From CBDFHB01 sp965250115 (GTDB taxonomy: Bacteria > Acidobacteriota > Vicinamibacteria > Marinacidobacterales > SMYC01), in assembly GCA_965250115.1 (NCBI GenBank), contig CBDFNJ010000001.1, positions 1,426,001 through 1,490,000 on the forward strand: a DNA stretch of 64,000 nt. The letters are read 5' to 3'. This document shows, in pieces, positions 53,034 to 62,343 of the stretch. Within the stretch, counting starts at the first letter, position 1, and the number at the start of each line of letters is the position of its first letter. The position numbers and the translations under genes were made by a program. The notes beneath the pieces were generated by a model. That model did no database searches. It saw only the letters and a list, made by a program, of their open reading frames with translations, and was not told the origin of the DNA.

Positions 53034-53621
53034 TCAGTGTATTACGCGCGGCGTCGTGCCCAGCTGAATGCCTTCGCGTCGAAGTAACGCCTCGCTGCGC
53101 CTGCTGCCCGTTTGAAGCCACTTCTCGTAGAGACGCAGAATGCCTCCCACCTCGGAGAGCGCGCTCTCCTCGCTCACCTCGTTGAGCACGTCGACGAACC
53201 GTCCGAACTTCGCGGAAAGCTCGTAATAGACTTCCGCCGCCTCACCAGGGCTGAGACGAGCGGCACGTCCGTAGGCATAGCATCCCATGCGCACATAGTA
53301 GTCGAGATCGACGCGCCGTCGAGCGATGCTATCGGAAAAGAAGCCGGAAACGAACAGCGCCAGATCGCCCGTGAACTTCAAGAGCGTGAATCGTCGTCGT
53401 CCCTCGCTCTGAAGCGCGTCGCCGAGAATCTCGGCAAGAGTCTGATCTTTGTCGAGCTCCGCTCCCCTATAAAGATCGTCGAAGCTCACGAAATTATCGA
53501 GAAGCTGTACCAGATAAAAGGAAGAAAGCTCACTCGATGCGAAGCCCTGCCGTGCCATCGCGTTTTCCACGAGCTCCTTGAAGAGCATCACCGGCGTCTC
53601 AGAGTGAACCAGCTTGTCCAT
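53034..53621 (-). CDS. Unknown protein paired with the preceding gene
   Basis: I do not recognise the family. The 195 residues are mostly helical: TPVMLFKELVENAMARQGF, SFYLVQLLDNFVSFDDLY, GDLALFVSGFFSDSIARRRV and YYVRMGCYAYGRAA, ending in a Arg-rich tail. The conserved-looking FSD and YY-x-x-MG motifs suggest an all-helical fold. No signal or clear membrane segment is present. The ATG has a perfect GGAGG 7 bases upstream. It is the first of a two-gene run, upstream of a stretch of about 200 bases with no gene. Confidence 0.7.
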   Translation of the reverse strand: MDKLVHSETPVMLFKELVENAMARQGFASSELSSFYLVQLLDNFVSFDDLYRGAELDKDQTLAEILGDALQSEGRRRFTLLKFTGDLALFVSGFFSDSIARRRVDLDYYVRMGCYAYGRAARLSPGEAAEVYYELSAKFGRFVDVLNEVSEESALSEVGGILRLYEKWLQTGSRRSEALLRREGIQLGTTPRVIH

Positions 53622-53839
53622 CGCATCACCTCCTCCGCATCTACAGACAGAGAGGCTGCAAATTGCGTGCTACGAGGTGCCGGGAGAGGCAAAAAGACCG
53701 TAAACGTATATTGTTCAGCGTTTTAGTGCGAAGTCCCAGGTCGTCTGGAGGCTTGGGAGAGTGACAAAATGTGTCCGTTTTGGGAGGCGGTGCCTCAAAG
53801 TTTGCGATTAGCAGCCTGGCGAGGCGAGTGCTGAGCGGG
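53622..53839. promoter_or_regulatory. Intergenic region between gspE-like gene and the unknown pair
   Basis: The 218 bases hold no gene. On the minus strand a weak promoter-like TTCGCA ... TATACG (about 53707-53734) could serve the gene ending at 53034. Near 53745 there is an imperfect CCCAG/CTTGGG inverted repeat. Nothing more is recognised. Confidence 0.3.
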
Positions 53840-55432
53840 TCACTCGACGAACGTGACCTTGTTGATATCGGAAAGCGTCGTCACCCCTGCAAGGACTTTC
53901 TCGATGGCCTGTTCTCTCAACGGACGCATCCCTTCCTCGCGCGCGACACGCTTCAGTTCGGCCGTGCTCTCGCGTTCGAGAACCAGCTCGCGCAATCGAT
54001 CGGTCAGTCCCAGGAGCTCGCAGAGCGCAGTGCGGCCGCGAAAGCCCGACCCGTGACATTCGTAACAGCCGGCGCCTTCGAAGAAACGTCCATCGAAGGT
54101 AGGATCGAGCAGACCGGAGAGCTCGAGCTCGTCGTTGTCGACTTCGACCTGGCGGCGGCAACGCTCGCAGATGCGACGCACGAGTCGTTGAGCCATGACG
54201 CAGTTCAGGGCGGACACGAAGTTGTAGGGCTCGACTCCCATGTGAAGAAAGCGGCCAATCACATCGAAGGCGTTGTTGGCATGGACCGTCGTGAACACGA
54301 GGTGTCCGGTCAGCGCAGCCTGAACCGCGATGGTCGCGGTCTCGGGATCGCGCACCTCACCGACCATGATCGTATCCGGATCGTGTCGAAGGATGGATCG
54401 CAGCCCCCGGGCGAAGGTCAAGCCCTTCTTCTCGTTCACTGGAACCTGGGTGATGTGTTGAATCCGATATTCCACCGGATCCTCGATTGTGACGATCTTC
54501 TGCTCGGCGGACGCGATTTCGGAAAGAGCGGCGTAGAGCGTGGTGGTCTTGCCGCTACCCGTCGGTCCAGTCACGAGAACCATCCCATAGGGTTCGCGAA
54601 TGAACTTTCGCAAGCGTTTGAGCTCGAGATTGGGAAAGCCGAGTAGATCGAGTCTGAGCTCGGAGAACTGCTCGCTAATGGACTCTTTGTCGAGGATTCG
54701 AACGACGACATCCTCACCATAGATGCTCGGCATGATCGAGACGCGGAAATCGATGGGTCGGCCCCTTATCCTGAGCTTGAATCTCCCATCCTGCGGAATC
54801 CGCCTTTCCGCCACGTCCAGCTCCGCCATGACCTTGAGCCTCGAAACGATGGTGGAGTGGTGAATGCGATCGACGGGTTCCATAGCGGGATAGAGGACGC
54901 CGTCGATACGATACTTCAGAAGGACTTTCTCTTCTTTCGTCTCGACGTGGATGTCGCTCGCCCGACGCTCGAGCCCATTGAGCAGAAGCGAGTGCACGAG
55001 CTTGATGATCGGGGAAGCCGTCTCGGCTTCAGCGTCGAGGTCTCGTTCGTCATCCTCGTCGTCGGCTCTTGCCTGGAGCTTGAGCTCCTCAGAAGCCTTG
55101 TCCAGGAGGAAGGAAGAGCTTCGGTTGCGAGCCAGAATCTCCTCGATCGCGGAAGCGCTCGCGACCTCGATGGTCAGAGGACGCCCGAGGGTCAGCTCGA
55201 GCGCGTCGAGCTCGCCATATACGCTCGGGTCGGAGACGGCGACGACCAGCCTCAGACCCTCCGCTCGCAACGGGACAAAGCGGTAGCGAAGAAGGAGGTT
55301 CATCGGAACCTCCTGCCAGACCTCAACGTCCTCGCGAAACCCTGTCAAATCGACGAAAGGATACCCGTAGCGCTCCGCGAGCTCCCGGGCTTGCTCCCCG
55401 TCCGTAACGCTTTTCTCGTTTTGGGTCGACAC
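53840..55432 (-). CDS. GspE/PilB-family secretion or pilus ATPase
   Basis: The 530-residue protein powers type II secretion or type IV pilus assembly. It has an N-terminal T2SSE_N domain (to about residue 110), then ATPase motifs: Walker A GPTGSGKTTTLYAAL, the Asp box TIEDPVEYRI, Walker B DTIMVGEVRDPETA, and the His box GHLVFTTVHANNA. A zinc site (CERCRRQ and CYECHGSGF) lies in the C-terminal domain, as in GspE and PilB. No other pilus or secretion genes are adjacent, so its system must be elsewhere. The MglA-like fusion at 58871 is interesting, because MglA regulates PilB in Myxococcus. Confidence 0.9.
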   Translation of the reverse strand: MSTQNEKSVTDGEQARELAERYGYPFVDLTGFREDVEVWQEVPMNLLLRYRFVPLRAEGLRLVVAVSDPSVYGELDALELTLGRPLTIEVASASAIEEILARNRSSSFLLDKASEELKLQARADDEDDERDLDAEAETASPIIKLVHSLLLNGLERRASDIHVETKEEKVLLKYRIDGVLYPAMEPVDRIHHSTIVSRLKVMAELDVAERRIPQDGRFKLRIRGRPIDFRVSIMPSIYGEDVVVRILDKESISEQFSELRLDLLGFPNLELKRLRKFIREPYGMVLVTGPTGSGKTTTLYAALSEIASAEQKIVTIEDPVEYRIQHITQVPVNEKKGLTFARGLRSILRHDPDTIMVGEVRDPETATIAVQAALTGHLVFTTVHANNAFDVIGRFLHMGVEPYNFVSALNCVMAQRLVRRICERCRRQVEVDNDELELSGLLDPTFDGRFFEGAGCYECHGSGFRGRTALCELLGLTDRLRELVLERESTAELKRVAREEGMRPLREQAIEKVLAGVTTLSDINKVTFVE

Positions 55433-55626
55433 GATCTAAAACTTCCAGAAACCCTATCGAGCCATGCTAGAGGCGCGCTCCAAACATTGTCAACTTCAAC
55501 ACTGCTTTGACTTTCCGCGAGAACGCGTGCGACAATGGCTGAAACTCGCTTCCTCCGCGGACGCAAAGTCCGATTCGGCACATTTGGGTTTTTATCGCTT
55601 CGAAACACCTCGGGGCTGAGCGGAGG

Positions 55627-58057
55627 ATGGATTTTCTCAAGAGCTATCTGCCGGCGCCGGTCGTCGATATCTTCCTGCCCGTTTTCATCGTCGTCGTGAT
55701 CGTCGTGATCGTCGCTCTCGTCTATCCGCGGCTCGCCGCGAAGATCAAGGAGACCGGTGCCTGGGACCGCGTCGTCGACAAGGTAGGCGGCGAGAAGCTC
55801 CGGCTCATGCAGTTCGAGCGCGAGATAAGCCGCTTGCAGAAGTCGGGGAATCTCGTCGGCGCCGCGCGCCTCTACGAGGAAGCCGAATGGTATCCGGAAG
55901 CGATCAATCTATACATAGAAGCCGAAGAGTTCATCACCGCAGGGACGCTCTACGAGCAGCTCGAGCAGTGGGACCGTGCCTCCGACATGTACCAGAAAGC
56001 CGACGACTGGAAGCGTGCCTCGCGCATGCTCGTCAAAGTCGGAAAGCACGGCGAAGCGGCTAAACACTTCGAGCAGCACGGCCAGAAGATCGACGCCGCG
56101 AAACTGTATCTCGACGCGGGACAATACGATCGCGCTGCCGCGCTCTACGAGGACGTCTCCTAATTTCCCCCAGGCGGCGAAGTGCTACGAAAAGCTCGGC
56201 CAGTACATCAAGGCGGCCGAGAACTACGAACAGCACTGGTCTGCCACGACGTCGGTAGGTGGCAGCGGCCTCATCTCCTCGCCCTCCGATCGCGAGGCCA
56301 AGGTCGCGTTGCACGCCGGCCAGCTCTACGAAAAGGGCGGTGCTCCCGAACGTGCGGCTGAGCTCTACAAGCGCGCTGGTCTTTCGAACCAGGCGGCGAC
56401 GCTCGCCGCCAAAGAAGGGCGTTTCAAAGACGCAGCGGAAATGCTCCTCAAAGAGGAGAAGCTCGAGGAAGCAGCCGGCATGTTCGAACAGGCCGGCGAG
56501 GCCAAGCGAGCCGCGCTTCTGCGTGGCGAGGTGGCCTTTCACCGAGGCGACGCGGCCTTCGCGGCCGACAAGTTTCTCGAAGGCGGCGACAACCTGCGAG
56601 CTGCGGAAATCTACGAATCGATCGGGAACCTGAGCGCCGCTGCGCGCTGCTACGAGGAGAGCGAGGCGCCCATCCAGGCCGCGAATGTCTACCTGAGAGC
56701 CAACGACAAGGACCAAGCGGCGGCCATGTTCGAGCGAGGCCGAGATTTCGAGCAAGCGGCTCGACTCTACGAGGATATCGGCACCCTCCCCAAGGCCTCC
56801 TCTCTCTACGAACAGAGCGGGCGGCTTTACGAAGCGGGCAAGCTGGCCCACCAGCTCGACGACAACGAACGTGCGATCGAGCTTCTGCAGCAGATCGACG
56901 CAAGCCACGAGCACCACGATTCCGCGACACTCATTCTTTCGCGTCTGTTCATCAAGAAGGACATGCCGGCCCTCGCGGTGGACAAGCTGCGTCGGCTGCT
57001 CGGAGAACAGCAAATCAGCTCGCAGACGCTCAAGCTCTTCTATTGCCTCGGACTGGCTCAGGAGAAGCTTGGCAAGACGAGTGAAGCGATCGATACGTTC
57101 CGCAAGATCATGACGGAGCGCTATGGATACGAAGATGTGGAGCAGCGCATCGCCCGTTTGGGTTCACCGGGGGCGCCAGATCCCGCACCTCAAGCGCCGA
57201 CCGCGGCGGAGCTTGCGCAGCCGGCCGTGGCTCCTGCTCCTGCAAGTGCTCCGGCATCCGCTCCAGCCGGGGCGGCGCCCCGAGCGGCCTCGGCGACCGC
57301 CGCTTCTCCGATAGAGCTTGCTGAGGAGCTCGGAAAGGGACTGCTCGGCGTCTCCTACAAGGGGGTCGACACGCGCAGCGGGCGCCCGGTGGTCGTCAAG
57401 CTCCTCCGAGACGACCTGCTCGCGGATCGCGACGTGTTCCAGCAGTTCCTGGCAGAGGCGAAGCTCGCGCGCGGGCTCGAGCATCCGAGCCTGGTTCGTC
57501 TTCTCGGTCTCATCGAGATTCAGGGAAAGAAGGCGGCCGTCAGCGAGTACGTAGAGGGATTCAATTTGACGGCCTTTCTCGCCAAGAACCAGCGCATCTC
57601 TCTCAAACAAGCCGTCGATCTTCTGACCAACCTCTCGGCAGCTCTCGGCTACGCGCACGAGCGCCGTTTGCTCCACCGGCACCTCAAGCCGGCGAACATC
57701 CTCGTCGCGGGAGGAGGCAAGCTCAGGCTTACCGGTTTCGGGCTCGGAGCCCTTCGGCTCCCCAATTTGGGCCGCGCCGATGGCTATCCGTCCCCCGAGC
57801 TCTTAAGCGGGTCGCCCGTCGACCCGAGGTCGGACATCTACTCCTTGGGCGCCGTGATCTTTCACGCGTTGACTGGATTCCATCCAGATAGCGAGCAACT
57901 GTCTCAGAACGGAGCTTCGGCGCGCCTGAAACAAGTCTTGCCAGAGGCACCGGAAGCGCTCGACCAGATTCTCGCTCGCTGCCTCATGAAGAATCCTGCC
58001 GAGCGTTTCGGCTCTACGAACGAGATCGCCGACGCCGTACGGACCGTGCAAATCTGA
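55627..58057 (+). CDS. Repeat-scaffold pseudokinase, membrane-anchored (single-base frameshift)
   Basis: The N-terminus has one membrane helix (VVDIFLPVFIVVVIVVIVAL), followed by about 450 residues of AAxLYEEAG-type helical repeats like the protein at 16820. A C-terminal kinase-like domain begins with LAEELGKGLLGVSYKGVD. Its catalytic loop is LHRHLKPAN (Asp replaced by His) and the DFG site reads LTGFGL, so phosphotransfer is unlikely. The frame ends in TAA at 56161 and continues one base over with NFPQAAKCYEKLG. Deleting one C joins the two parts into about 809 residues. The start ATG follows GGAGG. Confidence 0.82.
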
Positions 58058-58138
58058 ACATCTCCCGAGCAGCTTGACGCCGCAACCGCTCCGCTCGAAA
58101 CAGCATGATAGGATCCCGTCCCGGTTGGAATGACGGTC

Positions 58139-58801
58139 ATGTCGAACACGTGCTGGTCCTGCCAGAAGGTCAAAGGCAAAAGGGCTTGTCCCGCGCGCGG
58201 GGACGAGCTCATCTGCTCGCGATGCTGTGGGACGAAGCGCGGCGTCGAGATCCGATGTCCGAGCGGTTGCCCCTATCTCCGCGGAGGCCACGACGCGAAG
58301 TGGGAATCCGCCGCCCAGCAGAAAGAGGAAACACGTTTCTTGAGTCACTTCCTGGGCCTTCAGGACCGGGAGGCGGCCTTCCTGTTCTTCGTGCACCATC
58401 TGATCCTCCAGGCAGGCGGACGGCTCGGAACCCTGTCGGACGGCGGGCTCTCGGACGTTCTGGAGTCCACGCTCAAGACCCTCGAGACCCGCTCCAAGGG
58501 CGTCGTCTATCAGCATACCTGCAGCGCATCGGAGCTTCAGCCACTAGCGAACTGGCTCGTGCAGGTCTTTTCGGCACGCGGCGAGCTCGCGAACGCGCCA
58601 GAGGTGTCGGACGATGACGCGATTCGGGTTCTCGGAACGATGCGCCTCGCGGTGGTGGCCCACGAGCAGCACGCCTCAGCCCGGAGGACCTATCTGGAGA
58701 CGGCGGTCCGTGTCATGGGCCCGAGTCTTTCGGATGCACCTGCCATCGAGCTGCCGGAGACAATGAGCTTGCCGAGCGGCGATCGGATCGTGTCAAGGTG
58801 A
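58139..58801 (+). CDS. Zinc-ribbon protein of unknown function
   Basis: The 220-residue protein begins with nine cysteines in a zinc-binding arrangement: TCWSCQKVKGKRACPARG, ELICSRCCGTKRGVEI, RCPSGCPYL. From memory this CP-RG-x-ICS-x-CCGTKR-CP-CPYL pattern is found in small bacterial proteins of unknown function, sometimes at the N-terminus of longer proteins. The rest (residues 60-220) is helical, with AFLFFVHHLILQAGGRLGTL. An ATG three codons earlier is possible. It lies between the pseudokinase and the MglA fusion on the same strand. Confidence 0.72.
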   Translation: MSNTCWSCQKVKGKRACPARGDELICSRCCGTKRGVEIRCPSGCPYLRGGHDAKWESAAQQKEETRFLSHFLGLQDREAAFLFFVHHLILQAGGRLGTLSDGGLSDVLESTLKTLETRSKGVVYQHTCSASELQPLANWLVQVFSARGELANAPEVSDDDAIRVLGTMRLAVVAHEQHASARRTYLETAVRVMGPSLSDAPAIELPETMSLPSGDRIVSR

Positions 58802-58870
58802 GCGCCATCCCGATCGGGTCCAGCAGCTCGACCTACGGTATAATGAAAGAAGTTCCACCTAAATTTCCCT

Positions 58871-61018
58871 GTGAGCGAGGCGGCCTTGGTCGAGATTAGT
58901 CACCGCGAGAGGGTCGTCCGGGCCAAGATTATCTATTACGGCCCGGCGGCTGGCGGGAAGACGACGAATCTAGTCGTGCTTCATCGCTGTGCCGATCCCA
59001 AACGCAGAGGCGAGATGGTATCGGTGAACTCGACGCAGGATCGGACGATCCTTCTCGACCTCTTGCCGATGAAAACCCCAGCGTTTCGTGGTTACGACCT
59101 CCGCTTTCAGGTCATTGCGGTGCCGGGCCAGCGGATGTATGCGGCGAGCCGCAAACTGCTGCTCAACGGCGCTGACGCAGTCGTTTTCGTAGCAAACTCC
59201 GCCGCGGACCGGTGGGAAGAAACCATTCAGAGTCTCCGCGAGATGAACCAGAACCTGCTCACGCATGGCCTGGACCCTGCGACCATCCCGGTCACGCTGC
59301 AGTACAACAAGCGCGATCTTCCGGAGGTCACGCCCATGGAAGTGATGGAGCGCACGCTGAACGCGCGGCGCACCGCCAGTTTTTCCGCGGTCGCCATCCG
59401 CGAAGAAGGCGTTTTGGAAACTTTCGCGGCGGCACTCAAACAGACCATGGAGGACATCACCACGCGATTCAAGCTCGGCGCCAATACGCGCAACGCTCGC
59501 TCCATCGAAGAGTGGACGGCCGAGTCCATGCGCGCGATGTTCGAGTGGTCTCCCGTCGCCGACAACGACCTGATGTCCGCGGCCAGCGGAGCCACGGCGC
59601 CGTCCACGAGTCGCGAAGCCAAAAACCCATCGACAGCGTCGCCCCCCGCAACGCCGCAACAACATACGCGGGTTGCCGTCAAAGTGCCGGTGGCACGATC
59701 CATCGAAGGCGGCTCTTCGCCGTCGGCAGCTACTCCCGCGAGCGATCCCCAGGCAGCCGAAGCCCTCGTCGACAGCTACGCCCAGGCGGCCGCCGATCTC
59801 ACGACCGCGCTCGAGGACATGCGGGACCGACGCGAACTGTCGGAGCAGCGTGCGAAGGATCTCGTCGCTCCCTTCGACGCGGCACAATCGCTTCTTCGCG
59901 GCTCTCCGTCGGACGACGTTCTGCGAACCTTGTTGATGCGCATCGCGGAGAGCCTGGGCGCAGTGAGTAGCTCGCTGTCTCTCGTGAAAGAGAACGAGCT
60001 TCGGCCCGTGATCTTGCTCGGTCTTCAGCGAGAGCCACCGTTCTCAACGGTCGATGGCTCCGGTCGTCCTCTCGCGATGGGATTGCTCGAAAGCGCGAAG
60101 CCTCTGGTTTTCGCCCTCGGGGATCCAGGACCCCTGGGCGACGTTCTGGAGAAGAGCGGCGGCAAGCTCACGTCGATCGTGGCGATCCCAATCCGAACGC
60201 CCGAGGCGACGGTCGGGCTCGCGTGCTTCTACCTCGCGCCCGAGTCCGCATCGCCGCACCCCGAGGCCATCGATCATCTAGACCGACTCGGCAACGGGAT
60301 CGCACTCGTCATCGAGCTCGCCGCCGGGCGCATCGCTCGCGAGCGGCTCGGGCTGAGTGAACGCATGGCGCTAACGGGCCGCGTCTCCGAGCAGGCCATT
60401 TTGGAGATCGGACCGCCCCTCGACAGACTCTTCGCGACTCTAGGCCGCGTTCGCGCGCAGCAGAATGTGCCCGATAGTTTTCTCAACGAATTGAAGGGCA
60501 TGGGTATGGAGCTGTCCTGCGCCAAGAGGTACCGGGACGCGGTGCTCGGGCTCATGGTGGGACAGCCGCCCGCTATGGAGCTCGTGCCGCTCGCGAACGT
60601 ATTCCACGGGGTTCGGGTTTGGACGGCGGATAGTCTCGAGCGCCACGCGGTGCGCCTCGAAACAACACAGCCCTCCCCGGGAGACCGCGTGAGGACGGAC
60701 GCGTTCCTCCTTCGGTCGGCGCTCGCCGCCCTCGTCGAGCGTTCCGAGAACGACTTTGCCGGCCACTCGGGAGGCTTGATTCGACTTTCGTCGAGAATCG
60801 ATAACGGGCGCGCCTACATACAAATCGCCGACAACGTTGCCGCGATCCGAAACTCCCGTAACGGAGCGGAAGACTACGTCGCCTGGACGCTGAACCGCAA
60901 CTCGAGAGGCTGGCCTTTGTCTTTCGTCGCGAACGTCGTCGCTTACTCACATGGTCAGTGGACGAACTCGGCGACCGAGCACGGAAACGAGCTCACCATG
61001 ATCCTCTCCGCGCAATAA
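58871..61018 (+). CDS. MglA-like GTPase fused to GAF and ATPase-like domains
   Basis: The 715-residue protein starts with an MglA-type Ras-like GTPase (residues about 10-200): P-loop GPAAGGKTTNLVVL, switch region STQDRTILLDLLP, VIAVPGQRMY and specificity motif QYNKRDLP. A low-complexity linker follows (residues 230-300). A coiled coil and a GAF-like domain come next (about 350-490, GLACFYLAPES). The end resembles a histidine-kinase core without a clear H-box: helical region then RTDAFLLRSALAALVERSEND, FVANVVAYSHGQW and ELTMILSAQ. A GTG start is used. It suggests a GTPase-controlled sensor. Confidence 0.8.
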   Translation: MSEAALVEISHRERVVRAKIIYYGPAAGGKTTNLVVLHRCADPKRRGEMVSVNSTQDRTILLDLLPMKTPAFRGYDLRFQVIAVPGQRMYAASRKLLLNGADAVVFVANSAADRWEETIQSLREMNQNLLTHGLDPATIPVTLQYNKRDLPEVTPMEVMERTLNARRTASFSAVAIREEGVLETFAAALKQTMEDITTRFKLGANTRNARSIEEWTAESMRAMFEWSPVADNDLMSAASGATAPSTSREAKNPSTASPPATPQQHTRVAVKVPVARSIEGGSSPSAATPASDPQAAEALVDSYAQAAADLTTALEDMRDRRELSEQRAKDLVAPFDAAQSLLRGSPSDDVLRTLLMRIAESLGAVSSSLSLVKENELRPVILLGLQREPPFSTVDGSGRPLAMGLLESAKPLVFALGDPGPLGDVLEKSGGKLTSIVAIPIRTPEATVGLACFYLAPESASPHPEAIDHLDRLGNGIALVIELAAGRIARERLGLSERMALTGRVSEQAILEIGPPLDRLFATLGRVRAQQNVPDSFLNELKGMGMELSCAKRYRDAVLGLMVGQPPAMELVPLANVFHGVRVWTADSLERHAVRLETTQPSPGDRVRTDAFLLRSALAALVERSENDFAGHSGGLIRLSSRIDNGRAYIQIADNVAAIRNSRNGAEDYVAWTLNRNSRGWPLSFVANVVAYSHGQWTNSATEHGNELTMILSAQ

Positions 61019-61030
61019 CGAGCGGTCTCG

Positions 61031-62038
61031 ATGCGAGCCCAGGTCATGGTCCTAGGGCCGGTCGAGCGTGAACTCCGGCTTCACCTCATCGACGACTTGC
61101 TGCCCAGTGGGTCGAAGCGCGCTGACGAGATCTCGTGGAGCATCAGCGGTTATTCTCTCGAGCTGGCGGAGCGGCTTTTCAAGCTCGAGCTCTCGTCCGG
61201 ACTCATAGCCACTCTGGGCGATACGCCAGAGGATCTACAGATGATCGCGGAGATCCGCAAGCGTGGTGTCCAGACCCGCGCCATCCAACAGGGCGGAGCG
61301 GGCCGCATGACGGTTCGCCTACGAACACCGAGCCAATCCATCCAAATCGAGCCCGTAGCGCCCGTTGTGCCCCCCAAGATGCCGGACGTCGTCTCGGCGC
61401 TCAGGCAGGCACGCCATCTCCACGTGTGTCCCGAAAGCTCGCTCTCAGGTCCGGTCCGGCAGCGAAACCTCCAAGCGCTCACCTACGCTCGGCAATCCGG
61501 TCTCTCGACCTCCTTGAGCCTTCCAGATCGGCTGGACGCGCCCCGGCAAATCGACGCGGTGGAACGTGTATCCCTCCTCTCGGAGGTGGACGTCCTCTTC
61601 GCACGGGGCAATGTCCTACGGTCCCTGGCCGGAGAGCGCCGGCTGGCTCGCGCCGTAGACGTCCTCTTCGATTGGGGGGTTTCCGTCGTGGCGGCCTCGC
61701 TGGACGCGGGGGGTGTTCGTATCTACGGACACACCGAGGCGGAAAGGATCCCGAGCTTCGGCAACGAGGTGGCTTCGCCCGGAGCCGCGTTCGCGAGCGG
61801 TTTTTTGCTCGGATGGCTCCTCGGATCGCCCTTGACTTGCTGCGGATTAATGGGCGCGGCCGCCGCGCTCCGGGGCGAGCGTCACAGGCTCCCCGACCGT
61901 CGTAGGGTTTCCGGGCGCCTGGGACGCGCTCGCAGCGCTCCGAGCCTGCGGAGGCTGGTGCCAGATCTGATGGAGGCCCAGAGGGTTTTGTCGCGGAGGA
62001 AGCGATTGCCCCCGCGGTCTCGAGCCCGAGGTGTCTAG
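61031..62038 (+). CDS. PfkB-like sugar-kinase homologue without catalytic base
   Basis: The 335-residue protein has a ribokinase-like core: LHLIDDLLPSGSKRADEISW, LGDTPEDLQMIAEIRKRGV, then a C-terminal segment EVASPGAAFASGFLLGWLLGS that aligns with the GAGDAF motif of PfkB kinases. The catalytic Asp of that motif is replaced by Ala, so kinase activity is doubtful. It follows the MglA fusion after 12 bases and is probably co-transcribed; a binding or sensing role is inferred. The last 70 residues are Arg-rich and unlike the family. Confidence 0.65.
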   Translation: MRAQVMVLGPVERELRLHLIDDLLPSGSKRADEISWSISGYSLELAERLFKLELSSGLIATLGDTPEDLQMIAEIRKRGVQTRAIQQGGAGRMTVRLRTPSQSIQIEPVAPVVPPKMPDVVSALRQARHLHVCPESSLSGPVRQRNLQALTYARQSGLSTSLSLPDRLDAPRQIDAVERVSLLSEVDVLFARGNVLRSLAGERRLARAVDVLFDWGVSVVAASLDAGGVRIYGHTEAERIPSFGNEVASPGAAFASGFLLGWLLGSPLTCCGLMGAAAALRGERHRLPDRRRVSGRLGRARSAPSLRRLVPDLMEAQRVLSRRKRLPPRSRARGV

Positions 62039-62040
62039 TA

Positions 62041-62343
62041 GCCTGACGTTGCTCGGTGCCTGAAGCTTCGGCGTTTGCCGGATTCGTTGCGGCTGGCATA
62101 ACATGAGCGAGTTAGAGATGGTCCCGTTGGCATCTTTGGCAGGGTGCTGAATAGCGTGTGCACCCTGTGCGACCGCCTCGCGCAGCGAGCCTGTCGAGCG
62201 GAGCGCTAGCCTGGCGAAGCCAGGCGCGTTGCAAAGAAGCAGCGAGCATGGCCCGAATGGGCCGGCCGTCCCCCCAAAGCGAAGAGCGAGGGGAGCCAAC
62301 GAGCCGAAGAGGCTCCGTTGGCACTAGAGAGGATTAAGCGTAC
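62041..62343. repeat. Cluster of four short hairpins before the translocase gene
   Basis: The 300-base gap has no gene. Four inverted repeats lie close together: GCCTGGC-gaa-GCCAGGC (62209-62225), GGCCC-gaat-GGGCC (62250-62263), TCCCC/GGGGA (62269-62294) and GCCAACG...CGTTGGC with an inner AGCC/GGCT (62295-62322). CGTTGGCA also occurs at 62125. None is followed by a T-run. It may be an interspersed repeat or a structured leader. Confidence 0.5.

Noticed and set aside
53771..54646. Plus-strand 291-codon frame opposite the GspE-like gene
   Set aside because: It mirrors the conserved ATPase motifs and has no start signal.
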